A stretch of 27,218 bases of DNA, from positions 1 to 27,218 of the forward strand of contig CAZXBB010000465.1 of assembly GCA_964638815.1 (NCBI GenBank), in the 5' to 3' direction. The position numbers were made by a program, and so were the translations under genes. Positions 8,001 to 16,046 of the stretch are shown in pieces. Each line of letters starts with the position of its first letter. The first letter of the stretch is position 1. The notes under the pieces were generated by a model. It was not told the DNA's origin. It made no database searches and was given only the letters and a program-made list of their open reading frames with translations. This stretch comes from CAZXBB01 sp964638815. GTDB lineage: Bacteria; Planctomycetota; Phycisphaerae; Phycisphaerales; SM1A02.

Positions 8001-9878
8001 CAGGTTCGCCTTGTAGGTCAGAAAGGTCCGGCTCTTGGGCGAGACCACCAGCGCGTGATCGACGTACTTCCGCGCGTCGTCCATGCGACCCGAGGCGATC
8101 TCGATCCGGACCATGCCGTTCAGCAGCGAGAGATCATTCGGCGTCTTCGAGAGCTCGGCCTGGATCGTCGAGCGCGCGGCGTCGTACTCGCCGGCGCGGA
8201 ACAAAGCGGTCGCGTTGGCCATCGCTTCGCGGAGGGGGTCCGTCGTCGTCCGGCCGGTCGGGTCCTTCTGCTGCTCGATCGTGAGCTTGAGGAGGTGTGC
8301 CTGCTCGTTCTGGTCGTCGATTTCGAGAACTGCGTCGGCCAGCGCGGTGGCTTCCTCGTATTGTCCCATGCGCAGCCGCAACTGGCCCTCGTGGAGCATG
8401 GCGATCGTGTTGCCCGGCTGCTCGAAGTTGGCCTGGCTGAGCATATCGACGGCCGCGCCGAGCTCGCCCTGCCGCTCGAGCGAGAGCGCCGCGTACAGGC
8501 GTGTCCGGTAGTCCACGCCGACGCCCGCGGACACGAGGCGGTTGAAGAGCGCCGCCGCGAGGCCGTAATCACGCCGGACAAAGGCGATCTGGCCGCGCGC
8601 CCGGATGAGGAGCGGGTCGCTCTCCGTGTCCACGATGACCGCTTCCAGCTCGGTGAGCGACTTCTCGATCGCGGCCATGAGCGCGTTCTGGTCGTCGGTC
8701 TCGTCCGAGAGGTCCCACCGGCGCACGGCGGTGTCGACCCTGAGAGAGCGGGCGCGCTTCTGGATCTCGAACTGGAGCTGCGACAGGAATCCGACCGGGA
8801 GGAGCGGCGACTCGATGATCACGTTCGAGTCGGCGTCCGACTCGTCCAGCTTCCCGTCGTAGTAGAGGAGCGTGGCGCGGAGCAGACGCACGTCGTGCGC
8901 GTCGGGCTGCTGGTCAAGGTGCTCCGAGAGGATGCGGATCGGATCCGGCTTGTCCTTCTCCCAGAAGATGCGCTCGACCGCGAGGGCGGCCTCGGACACC
9001 GTCGTGGAATCCTCCACCTCGGTGATCACGCGGGCCAGCTTCTCCATGTCGCGGCGGACCTGCTCGCGGTCCACCTTCTTGGGATCGCGCTGGTGCTGGG
9101 CGACGGCCGCGAGCAGGGCCGCCGTCAGGAACTGCGGCCCTTCCCCCACCTGCTCGTGTCCGCTTCTGAGCGTCTCCCCGAGCTCCCGTTCCTTCTCGTC
9201 CGCCCGGGTTGCCTGACCCGCCTTGCGCAGGCGGTCGAGAGCCGCCGAGCGCGCGGTGACCAGGTACGCCCAGCCGGTGTCGCTCTCGGGGAACGCCGCG
9301 AGATACTCCTTGATGTCCTCCTCGCCCGCCGCGACCTCGGTGTCGGACAGGCGATCGACCATCCAGGGGCTGACGTGCGCGATACCGCGGTACAGCTTGC
9401 CCTTCAGGTACTCGGGGTGCGACTCCGAGGCGCGCGTCAGCATGTTCTCCGCCGAGTCCTCGAGATGCTCGGAGTACTGCCACGAGCTGCTTCGGCGGGC
9501 GGCCTGGTGCAGCTCCTCGAGCAGGGGGAGGTGCTGGGCCACGTCGCTCGGGTGATGCTCCGCCGCGTGCCGAAGCACGTTGATGTAGTTGGCGTACAGC
9601 TCCCGGGCGATGTCCCCGGTCTCCGGCTGCATCGCCAGCAGCGCGCGCCGGACGTTCTCGAGATACGCGAGGTTGCCCGGGTCGCTGCTCAGCGCCCGCG
9701 TGTAGTACGATCGAGCCCTCACGTACTCGCCCTGGGCCATGAACTCGTCGCCGCGCTTGAGGCTCCCCGTGACGTCGGTCCGGTTCTTGATGTAAAGGAG
9801 CCCGCCGACGATCGCGACCACGGTGACGCCCACCACGGCCAGGATGATGAGGAACCTCGTGTTGACTCGGGATGCCAT
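5025..9878 (-). CDS. giant membrane-anchored TPR protein (PrsT-like), 1617 residues
   Basis: The longest gene in the window. The N-terminus has a short basic stretch and one transmembrane helix (about residues 8-29, LIILAVVGVTVVAIVGGLLY), so the rest is probably periplasmic. Almost all of the remainder is alpha-solenoid with many tetratricopeptide-like units, seen for example as GEYVRARSYYTRALSSDPGN near the start, ALAEYKKALDLDPGSG and GDYALARRYLAKAAELNPTN near the end. TPR proteins of this sort (PrsT in proteobacterial PEP-CTERM loci) accompany exosortases and polysaccharide export; this one is much longer than PrsT as I recall it (around 900 residues) and has no lipobox. It starts 13 bases after the EpsI stop and precedes the Wzz/BY-kinase gene by 88 bases. 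The likely role is a scaffold for polymer assembly or export; this is inference from context. No enzymatic domain is recognisable. Confidence 0.88.
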   Translation of the reverse strand: MASRVNTRFLIILAVVGVTVVAIVGGLLYIKNRTDVTGSLKRGDEFMAQGEYVRARSYYTRALSSDPGNLAYLENVRRALLAMQPETGDIARELYANYINVLRHAAEHHPSDVAQHLPLLEELHQAARRSSSWQYSEHLEDSAENMLTRASESHPEYLKGKLYRGIAHVSPWMVDRLSDTEVAAGEEDIKEYLAAFPESDTGWAYLVTARSAALDRLRKAGQATRADEKERELGETLRSGHEQVGEGPQFLTAALLAAVAQHQRDPKKVDREQVRRDMEKLARVITEVEDSTTVSEAALAVERIFWEKDKPDPIRILSEHLDQQPDAHDVRLLRATLLYYDGKLDESDADSNVIIESPLLPVGFLSQLQFEIQKRARSLRVDTAVRRWDLSDETDDQNALMAAIEKSLTELEAVIVDTESDPLLIRARGQIAFVRRDYGLAAALFNRLVSAGVGVDYRTRLYAALSLERQGELGAAVDMLSQANFEQPGNTIAMLHEGQLRLRMGQYEEATALADAVLEIDDQNEQAHLLKLTIEQQKDPTGRTTTDPLREAMANATALFRAGEYDAARSTIQAELSKTPNDLSLLNGMVRIEIASGRMDDARKYVDHALVVSPKSRTFLTYKANLDNPDPIGAIEQYMRDLYSDETERAVETLLAFSALRMRYERDLDAARTASDSEQVTELTNSLARLNQKETVFRAKAEQLAPENPRLIEYRFMKSVQAKDWPAVEQVISVAQRLNSDQAGGALYRGRYEAALDNPEEAARMFQLATEQIPYSAMAWRMLALAKRFLGDYQGALRAFQSAYANNPADITTVGEYAKLLNLTGNQTRALIVIRQGRRLAPTNAEIRELWLGLEAAAGEPRTVLSERRKRYEQNPEDKKNAAALADFLGRTKPKRELILDDKGQEVYSFDRWTRLPGVGRGSAAELIAQEERKWWAEADVIVEDLAPPGERRLDWHLLRSGLLRARGDVQGGEDVLRAWAAKQSDPEEQVDAMVALGLYQSGVDRTAEAIASFEMALEIDAESKHKAHLALGETYFRQGRYAEAISQLEAVTAFSPSRQLDLQIIESYIKTGQVQKARELLAEAEARDQPDGTSIMLRASIAGQEADQLWQEGEREAAEQRYAEHLESLQLAAKVDPTNPMPHVLQAVAKLAAYRRTGNAVLLDDALRALTRADDVRPEFVQTSLTRVKVLQEKKDPASAISELTRLLERSPGQNDARRQLVQLLMLEGRDEAAIEVVRAAVEYNPSTVFWVVALADLHVSEQRKAERTLRALPPNALEARTLRAQIKRLSESVEMHYRSAIELTPAPRLIAKRAEILLANDPPDYEPTIKLIEEHAKLVEDSPTLRTLYARALARTGKLAQALEHMEIAYVRFRELIRDELIPPQNIEKWYQELFEIHNREAARTEEFARKTAGEPDAYELRAIGNIWAMGGVDGLSRAIEVRTKAIAMAPEEDVRLRTDLHADLAGAMVLTKQHRDALAEYKKALDLDPGSGVTLNNIAYIYSEFLGEPESGLPYAQKAAELLPMEAGIMDTLGFIYFRMDKTELAESYLRRASQLQATAENQMHMGALFHKKGDYALARRYLAKAAELNPTNEIREEINRLADDIRTKTENRQ

Positions 9879-9891
9879 GACTGGTCTCGCT

Positions 9892-10758
9892 TTATGAATC
9901 CGTGGCAGGAGAACCGCCGGCGGCGCCGCCCTCGATGTCCGCCCAGTCGGGCAGACAGCGCATCAGCTCGGGCAGCAGCGCCGCGGTCAGATCGGCCGAA
10001 TGGGCGGCGAATCGCTCGGCGGTGAAGTCGCGATCACCGACGGCGAAGAACTGTACCTTACAGTAGTAAGCGTAACGCTCCGACTTGCGGAACGCGATGA
10101 GCTTCACGTCCTCGGGTGTCACCGCGATCCGGCCGTTGGCGATGAAGAAGTACCCGGCGAACATCCGCGAGTCGGGCTGGCTGGGGTGGCTGAACTCGGT
10201 CGTGCGCAGCTCGAAGTCGCCCCGGGGCATGTGAACGGTCACCGTCGCACGGGTGACCCGGTCGGGATAGGTCACCGTGTGCCACGGCTCCCCGGGCGAG
10301 CCGCCGGCCTCGGGGTCGATCGTCCATCCCGCGCGGCTCACGTCCAGCGGAAGGTTGACGGGCGTCGTCCGTGCGTTGAACCCCCCCGCCACGAGGCACC
10401 GGTCGGGAACGTGCGGCACCGCGTCGATCATCCCCGTGTAGTACGCGAGGTGGAGGTTCAGGAACGGGTCCTCCGGGACCCCGATCCGGGCATACCTGCG
10501 GTCGAGATACCAGTCCGTCCCCAGCTCCTCGACCATCTCTGCGCTGAGCTTCTCGCCCTCGAAGACCATCTCCCAGTCGCCGACATGCGTCGCGATGTTG
10601 TCGAAGTGCGTGCGCAGCTCCACCCGCTCCTTCTGGAGGTAGACGTTGAGGGACCGCACGGCCGCGCTGAAGCCGAGCCGCCCGAGGCCGAGCAGCATGC
10701 AGACGACGATCAGGGCCGTCCTGGCATGGCGATCGAAGATTGGGACCGGTAGCGTCAT
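9892..10758 (-). CDS. exosortase-associated EpsI-family protein (DUF3485)
   Basis: A 288-residue protein with one N-terminal transmembrane helix (about 13-33) and an extracytoplasmic domain. The family hallmark is the segment LAYYTGMIDAVPHVPDRCLVAGGF, with H116, P118, C121 and G125 matching the His-Pro...Cys-Leu...Gly pattern of EpsI, and the later FAGYFFIANGRI stretch matching the family's aromatic-rich core. EpsI proteins are fused to, or encoded beside, exosortases in exopolysaccharide loci; their biochemical role is unproven. The frame is open upstream to 11442, but that part is antisense-like Arg/Pro-rich sequence overlapping the exosortase. ATG 10758, 11 bases after the exosortase stop, gives a proper membrane-protein start. 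It is clearly translated as part of the same operon. Confidence 0.9.
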   Translation of the reverse strand: MTLPVPIFDRHARTALIVVCMLLGLGRLGFSAAVRSLNVYLQKERVELRTHFDNIATHVGDWEMVFEGEKLSAEMVEELGTDWYLDRRYARIGVPEDPFLNLHLAYYTGMIDAVPHVPDRCLVAGGFNARTTPVNLPLDVSRAGWTIDPEAGGSPGEPWHTVTYPDRVTRATVTVHMPRGDFELRTTEFSHPSQPDSRMFAGYFFIANGRIAVTPEDVKLIAFRKSERYAYYCKVQFFAVGDRDFTAERFAAHSADLTAALLPELMRCLPDWADIEGGAAGGSPATDS

Positions 10759-10769
10759 GGCGTTGTGCG

Positions 10770-11690
10770 TCAGGCGCGCGCGGGAGCCTCCTCCTCGGTG
10801 ACGAGATTCCTGACGATCCAGATCACGCCCAGGAAGATCATGAACGCGGGCACGAGCCACACCAGCCCGATGAACGAATGGAAGTCGCCCGCCGCGAGCC
10901 CGGAGTCGATGAGCGAGAGCAGGCCGAGAGACGTGACGCGGAGGATGTTCACGAAGATCGCCACCGGAACGCCCAGCAGCACAACGGCGGCCCGCTGCCA
11001 GAAGCGACGCAGCCCGGTGTAGGCCATCGCGACGCCGAGCGCGAGGAACGCCATCAGCATGCGCATGCCCGAGCAGGCTTCCGCGATGTTGAGGGGGGTG
11101 CGGATGCCGTCGTCGTAGAGGTACAGCGTGTTCCCCTCGCGATCCACGTCCACGCCGAGGAGCTCGAGCGTAACGGACGACCCGACGGCCGCGATGTCCT
11201 GCATCCTGAAGGTCACGATCTCCATGACGCGGTACGAGATGGTCTGCCCGAACACGAACATATAGATGAGCGGGAACCAGAGCAGGCCCATCGCCCGAAA
11301 GCCCGTGAAGAGCAGCACGACCCCCGTGATCGTCAGGGCGACCCCGAGGCCCCGCAGGTTGTGATGCGAGAGCACCTGCGGCCCCATCGAGCACGCGACG
11401 TAGATCGCGACGCCCAGCAGCACCGGCACGAGGCCGATCCACGTCGTCCTGAAGGGGCGAGCGAGCAGCTCCTCACGTCTGAGCCAGACGAAGTAGCCGG
11501 CGATGAACGGAACGACGAGCGTGTGCCCCCAGTCGGCCTGCTCGTGAATCGCCCACTTGAGCTGGCTGAAGAAGAACTCCCAGAAGAGGCCGATAAGGAG
11601 CACGAGGATGATCGCGGCGCCGAGCAGGGGACCGCGCACGGCGGTTGCCGTCTCGCGCACAGCCGGGCTGTTGCTCGTTGCAACCGTCAT
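10770..11690 (-). CDS. exosortase (cysteine transpeptidase-like membrane protein)
   Basis: A 306-residue polytopic membrane protein of the exosortase/archaeosortase family, which cleaves and transfers proteins carrying a C-terminal sorting signal, coupled to exopolysaccharide production. The catalytic triad is intact: C206 in NIAEACSGMRML, R251 in NILRVTSLGLL and H271 in GDFHSFIGLVWLVPAF. About eight hydrophobic segments are visible. A TTG at 11708 is in frame, but the sequence GAGGAAG sits just before ATG 11690 at Shine-Dalgarno distance, so ATG 11690 is preferred. EpsI follows after 11 bases. The neighbours (Wzz/kinase, export lipoprotein, TPR protein) are those of exosortase loci. I could not assign a named Xrt subtype by eye, although a planctomycete-type exosortase is the natural expectation. 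Confidence 0.93.
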   Translation of the reverse strand: MTVATSNSPAVRETATAVRGPLLGAAIILVLLIGLFWEFFFSQLKWAIHEQADWGHTLVVPFIAGYFVWLRREELLARPFRTTWIGLVPVLLGVAIYVACSMGPQVLSHHNLRGLGVALTITGVVLLFTGFRAMGLLWFPLIYMFVFGQTISYRVMEIVTFRMQDIAAVGSSVTLELLGVDVDREGNTLYLYDDGIRTPLNIAEACSGMRMLMAFLALGVAMAYTGLRRFWQRAAVVLLGVPVAIFVNILRVTSLGLLSLIDSGLAAGDFHSFIGLVWLVPAFMIFLGVIWIVRNLVTEEEAPARA

Positions 11691-12000
11691 GACTTCCTCA
11701 ATCGACAAGGCCGACCCGCCCCTTCACCCCCCACCAGCTTTACAGGGGCTCATCACAGGGCCTCACCGGGCCTCCGCGGCGGGCTGCGGGACCGCGGACG
11801 GCCGACGCGACAGTTCATCCTCCTGAGACGCACAGGATACGCGCGATCGTTACCTACGACCGGCGAGCCCCCGTCGGTTCGCAAAAATGCGGTGCGCCGA
11901 GACCGCGATCCCGCGTTCCCGGCCCTCCCCCGGGGGCGAGCGTCACCCGCCGGCGACCGTGACGGCCAGCAGCCCGCTGAAGATGATGAATGATCCGAAC
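11691..12000. other. intergenic gap inside the exopolysaccharide locus
   Basis: 310 bases between the export lipoprotein stop and the exosortase start. No ORF with family likeness is present. On the minus strand AGGAGG directly abuts an ATG at 11818 that opens a 21-codon reading frame ending at 11753, but the spacing is zero and the peptide is Arg/Pro-rich, so it is not called. No clear sigma-70 promoter or hairpin with a T-run was found, so it is unclear whether exosortase transcription starts here or reads through. Confidence 0.5.
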
Positions 12001-13473
12001 CTAGAAGCCGAGCCGGTTCGTGGGCGGTGCCCCGAAGACGTCGTTGCCGAAGTTGCGGTCCAGCAGGAAGCCGAACCCGTACGTCGCCCGAAAACCGTTG
12101 CGGATGACGGCCAGAGGCGTCGCGGCCCAGCTCGTACCGATGATGACGTGGTCGTTGGGCTTCATGAGCACGTCGGGCTCCGTCCGGTGCCGGATCGCCG
12201 CGAGATTGAGCTGGATCGCGGCCTCTTTGTTATCGCCCACCATGCGGATGAGGTCGACCCGCTCCGGGATCGCGAGCTGGCCGAGCCCGCCGGCGGCCGC
12301 GACGAGGCGGCTGAGGGTGATCCCCCCCGTCGGCAGGTTGAACGTGCCGGGCCGTGCGATCGAGCCGTCGACGTACACCACGCCCTGCGGCGGCGCCTCG
12401 ACGTAGATGCGGTCACGCGGGCGGATGACGATGTTGTAGCGACCCTCGCCGCGAAGGAGGTTGTCGACGGGAATCCGGATGATCCGCTCGACGAAGAGCG
12501 GATTGTCACCGCCGCGGGTGGTCGCGGTCGGGGGGGCGCTCCCGGGACGCCCGGGAATCCGCACCCACTCGCCCCGTTCCTCGACGTACATCCAGGAGCC
12601 GAGGCCGTCGTCAGCATCGTCGCGCCGGCGGCCGAGGTCGTCCACGTCGAGCGGCGGAGGCTCCTGGACAAGGGCGTCCACGTCGATGAACGGCTCGCGA
12701 TCCTGGCGGAGCACGCCGGGCCGGATGTCGGGCGTCCCGCCCGGCCGGTCCAGCTCGTCGATCAGGTCCTCGATGTCGACAGGCTGGTTGCCCGGCGAGC
12801 CGGACCCGCGCGGCGCCCGCGGGGCCGGCGTGCGGCTGAACGGCGCGCCGACCTCCTCGGAAAGGGCGACCTGGCGAATCACGTAAATGTACTTGATCAG
12901 GTTCGATATGCCGCCGGCGGAGGCCATGCCGTCGAGGAGCCTCAGGTCGGGATTGACCAGGGTGTACTGGCCGGGGCCGGCGACGGCCCCGTAGAGCGTG
13001 TAGGTGAAGCCGCCGCTCTGCTCGATCACGATGTCGACCTGCGGCCGGGCGATGAAGTCCTGTCTGAGGATCGCGAGGAGTGCGTCCTCGATCTCCTGCG
13101 CGGTGAACCCCGCGGCGGGGATCTCCCCCACCTCCGGGATCCGCAGGTAGCCGGCGGCGTCCACCCGGCGGGTGACCGACGTCCACACGCCCGCGTCCTG
13201 GAGCTCGAACACCGACACGGTCACGACGTCGCCCGGCACGGCCCGCGGCGTGAGGTCGTTGGGGATCAGGTCCTCCGGCTGGACCTCGGACGTCTGCCCC
13301 CACGCGTCCTCCGCCCGCTCGATCACGTCGATACGCTCGAGAATCGGGATCGTGGTCGGCTGGTGCTCCCAGTACCCGGTCACGGACGGGTTGAAGAAGG
13401 AGTCCGCGTTGCAGCCTGTGAGCAGCGCAAGACAGCCGAGGGCTGCCGTCAACACGATCCGATGACGATTCAT
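12001..13473 (-). CDS. Wza-like polysaccharide export lipoprotein with SLBB domains
   Basis: A 490-residue outer membrane export protein. It has a lipoprotein signal peptide with lipobox LLTG-C (C21). The Poly_export domain runs from about residue 75 to 150 (VPGDVVTVSVFE ... ARPQVDIVI). The first SLBB domain starts at YTLYGAVAGPGQY (158-170). It is interrupted by about 120 residues of Pro/Gly/Asp-rich, probably disordered sequence (205-325), then resumes at the IPVDNLL...RPRDRIYVEAP stretch (334-361). A second SLBB domain follows at VVYVDGSIARPGTFNLPTGG (365-384). Family members form the outer membrane channel for capsule or exopolysaccharide and partner with a Wzz/BY-kinase, which is encoded downstream. 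It is the first gene of the locus in transcription order; the gap before it probably contains the operon promoter. Confidence 0.92.
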   Translation of the reverse strand: MNRHRIVLTAALGCLALLTGCNADSFFNPSVTGYWEHQPTTIPILERIDVIERAEDAWGQTSEVQPEDLIPNDLTPRAVPGDVVTVSVFELQDAGVWTSVTRRVDAAGYLRIPEVGEIPAAGFTAQEIEDALLAILRQDFIARPQVDIVIEQSGGFTYTLYGAVAGPGQYTLVNPDLRLLDGMASAGGISNLIKYIYVIRQVALSEEVGAPFSRTPAPRAPRGSGSPGNQPVDIEDLIDELDRPGGTPDIRPGVLRQDREPFIDVDALVQEPPPLDVDDLGRRRDDADDGLGSWMYVEERGEWVRIPGRPGSAPPTATTRGGDNPLFVERIIRIPVDNLLRGEGRYNIVIRPRDRIYVEAPPQGVVYVDGSIARPGTFNLPTGGITLSRLVAAAGGLGQLAIPERVDLIRMVGDNKEAAIQLNLAAIRHRTEPDVLMKPNDHVIIGTSWAATPLAVIRNGFRATYGFGFLLDRNFGNDVFGAPPTNRLGF

Positions 13474-13569
13474 GGCCTTGATTCCGCGGTCCTTACTGCC
13501 GTTCCTGAGGTCAATAACCGGTACTTCTGTATCGGTTGAACGGGTCGTGCAACGTACGCAAAAAGTGCG

Positions 13570-13585
13570 GGCAAGTTGCCGGCCG
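13570..13585 (-). promoter_or_regulatory. possible sigma-54-type -24/-12 element upstream of the export gene
   Basis: On the minus strand the sequence CGGCCGGCAACTTGCC has GG and GC separated by ten bases and the TTGC of a -12 element. It lies just after the lipA stop and would give a leader of about 86 bases before the export lipoprotein. Exosortase loci in proteobacteria are often RpoN-controlled, which makes the match worth noting, but such a short pattern can arise by chance in GC-rich DNA. Confidence 0.22.
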
Positions 13586-13587
13586 CG

Positions 13588-14628
13588 CTATCGCGTCGCG
13601 TCCGCGTGCCGGCGGGCCTGCTCCTCGGCGTGGTACGAGCTGCGGACGAGCGGTCCGGACTCGACCACCCGGAAGCCGCGGGCGAGCCCCTCGGCCTTGT
13701 AGAGCCCGAACTGCTCCGGCGTGACCCAGCGCTCGATCGGCAGGTGGTTCCGGGTCGGCTGAAGGTACTGGCCGATCGTGATGATGTCGCAGTCGCACTC
13801 GCGTCGCACGTCGTCGAGCAGTCCGAGCACCTCGTCGTCACGCTCCCCGATACCGACCATGATGCCGGTCTTCGTGACGAGGCCGCTCTCCTTGATCCGG
13901 CGCAGGACCGCGAGGGAGCGGTTGTACTTCGCCTGCGGCCGCACCGCCGGGTGCATCCGCGCGACGGTCTCCATGTTGTGCGACAGGATCTCGGGGCGGG
14001 CGGCGATGACCGTATCGAGGGCGGCCGGATCGCCCTTCATGTCGCCGATGAGCGCCTCGACCGACATCCACGGACAGGTCTCGTGTGTCCGCGCGATCGT
14101 CTCGGCCCAGATCGCCGCCCCTCCGTCGGGCAGGTCGTCGCGATCGACGCATGTGATCACCACGTGCTTCAGCTTCAGCAGCGCCAGCGAGGCGGCGACG
14201 CGGGCCGGCTCGTCCGGATCGGGCGGCGCCGGGCTGCCCGTCTTCACGTTGCAGAATCCGCACGAGCGTGTGCACGTGTCGCCGAGGATCATGATGGTGG
14301 CCGTGCCGCGCGACCAGCACTCGCCGATGTTCGGGCACGATCCCTCCTCACAGATCGTGTGTACGCGGTGCTCGTCCACGATCGCCTTGAGACGCGCGTA
14401 GCCCTCCCCGCCGGGCACGCGCGCGCGGATCCAGTCGGGCTTGCGGCCGATCCGAAGCTGGTGGCGTCCGTCGCCCTCGTTGTTCAGGATCATGCCGGTC
14501 AGGCTGATCACCGCCGCCCCGCGCGACCTCGCCGTGTCGCCGCCGAGCGGCCGCGGGTGCCGGGCCACCGTCCGGCGGAGCGCGTCCGCCGACAGCGGGG
14601 CGGAAGATGAGCGCGGATCGTCCATCAT
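13588..14628 (-). CDS. lipA: lipoyl synthase
   Basis: A 346-residue radical-SAM enzyme that inserts two sulfur atoms into protein-bound octanoyl groups to make the lipoyl cofactor. Both iron-sulfur cluster motifs are intact: the auxiliary cluster CEEGSCPNIGEC (C93, C98, C104) and the SAM cluster CTRSCGFC (C119, C123, C126). The C-terminal VRSSYHAEEQ supplies the conserved RSSY serine that ligates the auxiliary cluster. The start ATG 14628 shares ATGA with the nhaA stop, implying translational coupling. No octanoyltransferase (lipB) gene lies in the window. The first 40 residues are Arg/Ala/Pro-rich, and M46 (MILNNEGDGRH) is a conceivable later start, but the overlap favours M1. Confidence 0.96.
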   Translation of the reverse strand: MMDDPRSSSAPLSADALRRTVARHPRPLGGDTARSRGAAVISLTGMILNNEGDGRHQLRIGRKPDWIRARVPGGEGYARLKAIVDEHRVHTICEEGSCPNIGECWSRGTATIMILGDTCTRSCGFCNVKTGSPAPPDPDEPARVAASLALLKLKHVVITCVDRDDLPDGGAAIWAETIARTHETCPWMSVEALIGDMKGDPAALDTVIAARPEILSHNMETVARMHPAVRPQAKYNRSLAVLRRIKESGLVTKTGIMVGIGERDDEVLGLLDDVRRECDCDIITIGQYLQPTRNHLPIERWVTPEQFGLYKAEGLARGFRVVESGPLVRSSYHAEEQARRHADATR

Positions 14629-15998
14629 GACCCGTCAGTGTAGGAGGCGGGTGAATCCGGCGCCTTCGACGCCACCCGCAGCAGGATCAGCCCGATCAGC
14701 GCCGCGACGAACGACCCCGCGAGGATCCCCGCCTTCGCGAGCTGGAGCATCCCGGAGTCACGGAACGCCAGGTTCGTGATGAAGAGGCTCATCGTGAAGC
14801 CGATGCCGGCGAGGAATCCGGCCGCGACGAGTTGCACCCAGTTCGTCGCCTTGGGAAGCTCGCCGATGCCGCTCTTCACCGCGATCGCCGTGAAGAGCGT
14901 GATGCCGAGCGGCTTGCCGATCACGAGGCCGAGCACGACGCCGATGCCCAGGCCGCTGCCGACCGCGTCGCCGAACCCCGCCCCGAGCGAGAGGCCGGCG
15001 TTGGCGAGCGCGAAGATCGGCATGATGGCGAACGCGACCCAGCCGTGAAGGCCGTACTCGAGCCGGTTCAGGGGCGTGAGGACGTCCGCGCACGCGACCT
15101 CGAGCGCGTGGACCACGGACTGACGCTCCGGGTTCGACAGGATCTCGTCCGCACCGCCGCCCGCCGCCTCGAAGTTGTCGATCGACTCCCGCGCGAACGT
15201 CGTGAACCTGGAGCCCCTGATGCGCACGCGGGCCGGGATCGTGAGCGCGAGCAGCACCCCGCCGATCGTCGCGTGCACGCCCGACTTGAGCAGCATGAGC
15301 CACAGGCATGCGCCGATGATCGCGTACACGACGGGTGTCCGGATCCCCAGGCGATTCGCGACGACCGAGAGCGCGACGAACCCCGCGGCGATCGCGAGCG
15401 TCACGAGCGAGATGTCGCTCGTATAGAACAACGCGATGACGAGCACGGCGCCGAGGTCGTCCACGATGGCAAGGGCGGTCAGGAACACCTTGAGTGAGAG
15501 GGGCACGCGCTTGCCGAGCAGCGCCATGATCCCGACCGCGAACGCGATGTCGGTCGCCATCGGGATCGCCCACCCGCGAAGGGACTCCTCCCCGCGGTTC
15601 AGCCCCGCGAAGATGAGCGCCGGGACGATCATCCCCCCGAGCGCGGCCGCGATCGGCACCGCCGCCTTCCGGAAAGACGCCAGCTCGCCCGCAATCAGCT
15701 CGCGCTTGATCTCGAGGCCGACCACGAAGAAGAAGACCGCCATCAGTCCGTCGTTGACGAAGTGCGCCAGCGACATCTCGAGCGTGAGATCGCCGAACCC
15801 GATGGTGCACGCCGTGTGCCAGAAGTGGTCGTAAGAGTCCCCCCACGGCGAGTTCGCCCACGCGAGCGCGGCGACGGTGCACGCGAGCAGCAGGATGCCG
15901 CCCGCGGCCTCGATTCGCATGAAGGCCTGGATCGGCGTCATGAGCCGATCGATCGGCTGCGCGCGCTCGGGAGAGGGCTTCCTGATGCGGACGGCCAT
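14625..15998 (-). CDS. nhaA: Na+/H+ antiporter NhaA
   Basis: A 457-residue inner membrane antiporter that exports sodium in exchange for protons. The signature segments are present: VNDGLMAVFFFVVGLEIKRE (81-100), ATDIAFAVGI with D150 (the counterpart of E. coli D133), and LAIVDDLGAVLVIALFYT with the ion-binding pair D180/D181 (counterparts of D163/D164). About eleven or twelve hydrophobic segments follow each other. A GGAGG sequence lies about ten bases before ATG 15998. The length is longer than E. coli NhaA (388 residues), with extra residues at both ends and in one central loop near the FTTFARESIDNFEAAGGGAD stretch. It overlaps lipA by four bases at its 3' end, an unusual partnership. Confidence 0.96.
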   Translation of the reverse strand: MAVRIRKPSPERAQPIDRLMTPIQAFMRIEAAGGILLLACTVAALAWANSPWGDSYDHFWHTACTIGFGDLTLEMSLAHFVNDGLMAVFFFVVGLEIKRELIAGELASFRKAAVPIAAALGGMIVPALIFAGLNRGEESLRGWAIPMATDIAFAVGIMALLGKRVPLSLKVFLTALAIVDDLGAVLVIALFYTSDISLVTLAIAAGFVALSVVANRLGIRTPVVYAIIGACLWLMLLKSGVHATIGGVLLALTIPARVRIRGSRFTTFARESIDNFEAAGGGADEILSNPERQSVVHALEVACADVLTPLNRLEYGLHGWVAFAIMPIFALANAGLSLGAGFGDAVGSGLGIGVVLGLVIGKPLGITLFTAIAVKSGIGELPKATNWVQLVAAGFLAGIGFTMSLFITNLAFRDSGMLQLAKAGILAGSFVAALIGLILLRVASKAPDSPASYTDGS

Positions 15999-16046
15999 GT
16001 GTCAGTTCCCCTCCGGCTGCAAATCGACGATCGTCCGGGGTCCCCT

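Noticed and set aside
6447..10025. 1192-codon plus-strand reading frame opposite the TPR gene
   Set aside because: Its composition mirrors the opposite strand and it has no domain likeness; the minus-strand TPR repeats are convincing.
10759..11442. Upstream extension of the EpsI frame
   Set aside because: It is out of frame with the exosortase gene occupying this DNA and consists of Arg/Gly/Ala-rich shadow sequence.
11753..11818. 21-codon minus-strand ORF with AGGAGG next to its ATG
   Set aside because: Spacing of zero between the Shine-Dalgarno sequence and ATG, an Arg/Pro-rich peptide and no support from context.
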